From contig NC_026661.2 of assembly GCF_000004075.3 (NCBI RefSeq), positions 21,666,307 to 21,730,306 of the forward strand: DNA of 64,000 nt, read 5' to 3'. Below, one piece after another: positions 61,232 through 64,000 of the stretch (positions are counted from its first letter, which is position 1; each line of letters opens with the position of its first letter). The notes under the pieces are model-generated. The model was not told the DNA's origin. It made no database searches and saw nothing but the letters and a program-made list of their open reading frames with translations. This DNA comes from Cucumis sativus. Taxonomy: Eukaryota > Streptophyta > Magnoliopsida > Cucurbitales > Cucurbitaceae. The translations under genes were made by a program, and so were the position numbers.

Positions 61232-63547
61232 ATGGCGAATTTCCATCTCCCTTCTTCTTCATTTTTCTTCTTCTTCCTTTTCTGTTTCTTCCCTCTGATT
61301 TTCTCTCGATCGCTGGAAAATCAAGAAACATACATCGTTCATGTCTCTAAATCGGAGAAGCCTTCTTTATTCTCCTCTCATCATCACTGGCACTCTTCCA
61401 TTCTTGAATCACTCTCTTCTTCACCTCATCCCACCAAACTTCTTTACAACTACGAGCGTGCCGCTAATGGATTCTCCGCACGAATCACGACTGTTCAGGC
61501 CGAGGAGCTGCGTCGTGTTCCAGGTATTATTTCGGTGATTCCTGATCAGATCCGTCAGCTTCATACCACTCGGACGCCTCATTTCTTGGGCTTGGCGGAT
61601 AACCTAGGGCTCTGGGCTGACACGAATTATGCCGATGATGTGATTATTGGTGTTCTTGATACTGGAATTTGGCCGGAGAGACCAAGTTTTTCTGATGAAG
61701 GTTTGTCTCCGGTTCCGGCAAGATGGAAAGGTACGTGCGATACTGGGGAGGGAGTTTCGGCTTTTGCTTGCAATCGGAAGATTATTGGTGCAAGAGCGTA
61801 TTTTTACGGATATGAGTCTAATTTAAGAGGATCGCTGAAAGTTTCTTCGGATTTCAAATCTGCTAGAGATACGGAGGGCCATGGAACTCATACGGCTTCA
61901 ACGGCTGCAGGTTCGTTCGTTAACAATGCTAGTTTTTTCCAGTACGCTCGTGGTGAAGCCAGAGGTATGGCGAGTAGAGCTCGTATCGCTGCCTACAAGA
62001 TCTGCTGGGAATTTGGCTGTTACGACTCTGACATACTTGCCGCTATGGATCAGGCGATTTCCGATGGCGTCGACGTCATCTCTCTCTCAGTAGGATCCTC
62101 CGGTCGTGCCCCTGCGTATTATCGAGACTCCATTGCAATCGGCGCGTTTGGCGCAATGCAGCACGGCGTCGTTGTTTCTTGCTCCGCCGGTAACTCCGGT
62201 CCTGGTCCTTACACGGCTGTGAACATCGCTCCTTGGATCCTCACCGTTGGTGCCTCCACAATCGATAGAGAGTTTCTTGCCGATGTCATTCTTGGAGACG
62301 GTAGGGTTTTTAGCGGCGTGTCGCTTTACTCCGGTGATCCTCTTGGCGATTCCAAGCTTCAGTTGGTCTATGGTGGAGATTGCGGTAGCCGGTATTGTTA
62401 TTCTGGATCCCTTGATTCGTCGAAAGTTGCTGGAAAAATTGTCGTGTGCGATCGAGGAGGGAACGCCAGAGTCGCCAAAGGAGGCGCAGTGAAATCCGCC
62501 GGCGGTCTTGGTATGGTACTAGCGAACACGGAGGAAAACGGCGAAGAACTCTTAGCAGACTCCCATCTTATTCCAGGAACAATGGTCGGTGCAATCGCCG
62601 GCAACAAGCTTCGAGACTACATTCATACAGATCCGAATCCAACTGCTACAATCGTGTTTCGCGGAACTGTCATTGGCGATTCACCGCCAGCTCCTAGAGT
62701 CGCTGCCTTCTCCAGCCGGGGTCCGAACTACAGGACTGCAGAGATTCTAAAACCAGACGTTATAGCTCCGGGAGTTAACATTTTGGCCGGCTGGAGCGGC
62801 TACAGCAGTCCGACCGGTCTAAACATCGATCCTCGAAGAGTCGAGTTCAATATCATCTCCGGAACTTCAATGTCTTGCCCTCATGTCAGTGGCGTCGCCG
62901 CCTTACTCCGAAAGGCTTTTCCGACGTGGTCACCTGCTGCAATCAAATCTGCTCTGATCACCACTTCTTATTCTTTGGACAGTTCCGGCAAACCAATAAA
63001 AGATCTCTCCACAAGCGAAGAATCAAATCCATTCGTCCATGGCGCCGGCCATATCAATCCCAACCAAGCTCTGAATCCAGGCTTGATTTATGATCTCACT
63101 CCTCAAGATTACGTTTCATTTCTCTGCTCAATTGGTTACGATTCTAAACAAATAGCTGTTTTCGTGAAGGGTTCTTCATACTTCCAACTTTGTGAACACA
63201 AGCTGACCAACCCCGGCAACCTGAATTACCCATCTTTCTCTGTCGTGTTCGACGAGGAGGAGGTGGTGAAATACACAAGAACAGTGACAAATGTAGGAGA
63301 TGAAACTGAAGTTGTTTATGAAGTGAAAGTAGAAGCTCCACAAGGCGTTGTAATCAGTGTTGTTCCAAACAAGCTGGAGTTCAATAAAGAGAAGACAACA
63401 CAGTCTTATGAGATCACATTCACCAAAATCAATGGATTCAAGGAATCAGCAAGCTTTGGATCAATTCAATGGGGTGATGGAATCCACAGTGTTAGGAGTC
63501 CAATCGCTGTGTCCTTTAAGACTGGAGGATCCATAGCTTCGATGTAA
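61232..63547 (+). CDS. SBT1.4: Subtilisin-like serine protease SBT1.4 (intronless)
   Basis: Secreted plant subtilase of the S8 family that matures by self-cleavage and works in the apoplast. A single 771-aa frame from the ATG at 61232. The signal peptide (about 1-27) is Phe-rich; an I9 prodomain (about 33-110) contains ETYIVHVSKSEKP and ends near the mature start TTRTPHFLGL. The triad is intact: Asp143 in VLDTGIWPE, His217 in GHGTHTASTA, Ser546 in GTSMSCPHVSG, with the oxyanion Asn321 in SAGNSGP. A PA-domain insertion lies at about 350-480 (VCDRGGNARVAKGG) and an Fn3-like tail carries RTVTNVG. The pattern (WKGTC, NRKIIGARAY) fits the SBT1 group, closest in my judgement to SBT1.4, linked to senescence and ABA response. 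Intronless structure is normal for this group. GC content is higher than in the surroundings, as expected for coding DNA. Confidence 0.95.
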   Translation: MANFHLPSSSFFFFFLFCFFPLIFSRSLENQETYIVHVSKSEKPSLFSSHHHWHSSILESLSSSPHPTKLLYNYERAANGFSARITTVQAEELRRVPGIISVIPDQIRQLHTTRTPHFLGLADNLGLWADTNYADDVIIGVLDTGIWPERPSFSDEGLSPVPARWKGTCDTGEGVSAFACNRKIIGARAYFYGYESNLRGSLKVSSDFKSARDTEGHGTHTASTAAGSFVNNASFFQYARGEARGMASRARIAAYKICWEFGCYDSDILAAMDQAISDGVDVISLSVGSSGRAPAYYRDSIAIGAFGAMQHGVVVSCSAGNSGPGPYTAVNIAPWILTVGASTIDREFLADVILGDGRVFSGVSLYSGDPLGDSKLQLVYGGDCGSRYCYSGSLDSSKVAGKIVVCDRGGNARVAKGGAVKSAGGLGMVLANTEENGEELLADSHLIPGTMVGAIAGNKLRDYIHTDPNPTATIVFRGTVIGDSPPAPRVAAFSSRGPNYRTAEILKPDVIAPGVNILAGWSGYSSPTGLNIDPRRVEFNIISGTSMSCPHVSGVAALLRKAFPTWSPAAIKSALITTSYSLDSSGKPIKDLSTSEESNPFVHGAGHINPNQALNPGLIYDLTPQDYVSFLCSIGYDSKQIAVFVKGSSYFQLCEHKLTNPGNLNYPSFSVVFDEEEVVKYTRTVTNVGDETEVVYEVKVEAPQGVVISVVPNKLEFNKEKTTQSYEITFTKINGFKESASFGSIQWGDGIHSVRSPIAVSFKTGGSIASM

Positions 63548-64000
63548 GTTGGGTATTTGTTGATTTTTGAGTTTTGAATTAGGATATTTAATAGCGCAAT
63601 ACTTTGGTGATTTCCGCCATTGTTGGTGGCTACCAAAGCTCCTCTTTCTGTACAGTACAATGTGGAGGAGATTGCAACTGTTCATTTGGAATACTCCTCC
63701 AATGGAATAATAACACTCAACTTTATAATAATATTCATTAATGGTTGCTTCATCTCTTAATTTGAAACCCAATGGCTACATTTCATAATGGTTAGTATTT
63801 GGTAAGCCATTATAAATAGACAGTTAGTCTTGTTACGTTAATCTCCATTAAAATGGATTCTTGAAGATGGTGATGATTATTTTAGTCGAATCTTCCATTT
63901 AATTCAGATAGACATTGATTTAAGGGTTAAATTTAAGATTCATTATAAATATATAGATTAAAATTGAATTATGAATATAGGAATTAAAGTTAAGCAAAAT
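63548..64000 (+). other. SBT1.4 3' region
   Basis: Begins with the probable 3' untranslated region of SBT1.4 (to about 63750, with AATAATAA-type signals near 63706-63730), then AT-rich sequence to the window edge. No ORF or repeat of note. Confidence 0.5.

Noticed and set aside
1..64000. CRISPR arrays, operons, origins or other prokaryotic systems
   Set aside because: Intron-rich plant nuclear DNA; no regularly spaced repeats or polycistronic gene clusters were seen.

Overview
This is a strongly AT-rich plant nuclear window with many-exon genes, GT-AG introns and long gene-poor spacers. Every recognisable product has a close dicot counterpart. The 3' end of a LINE in the proteasome gene, and several dispersed repeats, resemble what I remember from cucurbit genomes (Cucumis or relatives). 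That family-level placement is recollection, not a search.

Layout: LSM1 (minus, 3' end off the left edge, 1-1786). A DRO1/LAZY4-type gravitropism regulator (minus, 3586-5358). About 12 kb of repeat-rich spacer without a convincing gene. An ER-type nucleoside diphosphate kinase with signal peptide and HDEL tail (minus, 17640-20145). A 13-exon VIT/VWA-domain protein (minus, 21900-28106). About 12 kb of very AT-rich spacer holding one doubtful small ORF (about 33.6-33.9 kb). Proteasome alpha-6 subunit PAA1 (plus, 39935-44177), with a 5'-truncated LINE in intron 4. A DUF1677 protein (plus, 48185-48652) with two upstream ORFs in its leader. Aldehyde dehydrogenase 7 (ALDH7B4/antiquitin type, minus, 51355-56966) with 14 coding exons, one of 23 bp, and a GC-AG intron. 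The intronless subtilase SBT1.4 (plus, 61232-63547).

The exon models were built by hand from splice signals, reading phase and family similarity. Phases close exactly in all six multi-exon genes, five of them complete: 264 aa DRO1/LAZY, 182 aa NDPK, 754 aa VIT/VWA, 246 aa PAA1, 507 aa ALDH7.

The genes do not form a pathway. They are ordinary neighbours on a eukaryotic chromosome covering mRNA decay, root gravitropism, ER nucleotide metabolism, proteolysis, aldehyde detoxification and apoplastic proteolysis. I found no evidence of an undescribed multi-gene system. The most useful leads are the LINE with a perfect 18-bp target duplication, the overlapping spliced uORF on DUF1677, the two-codon first exon of DRO1/LAZY, the separately encoded HDEL of the NDPK, and an orphan membrane-type ORF.
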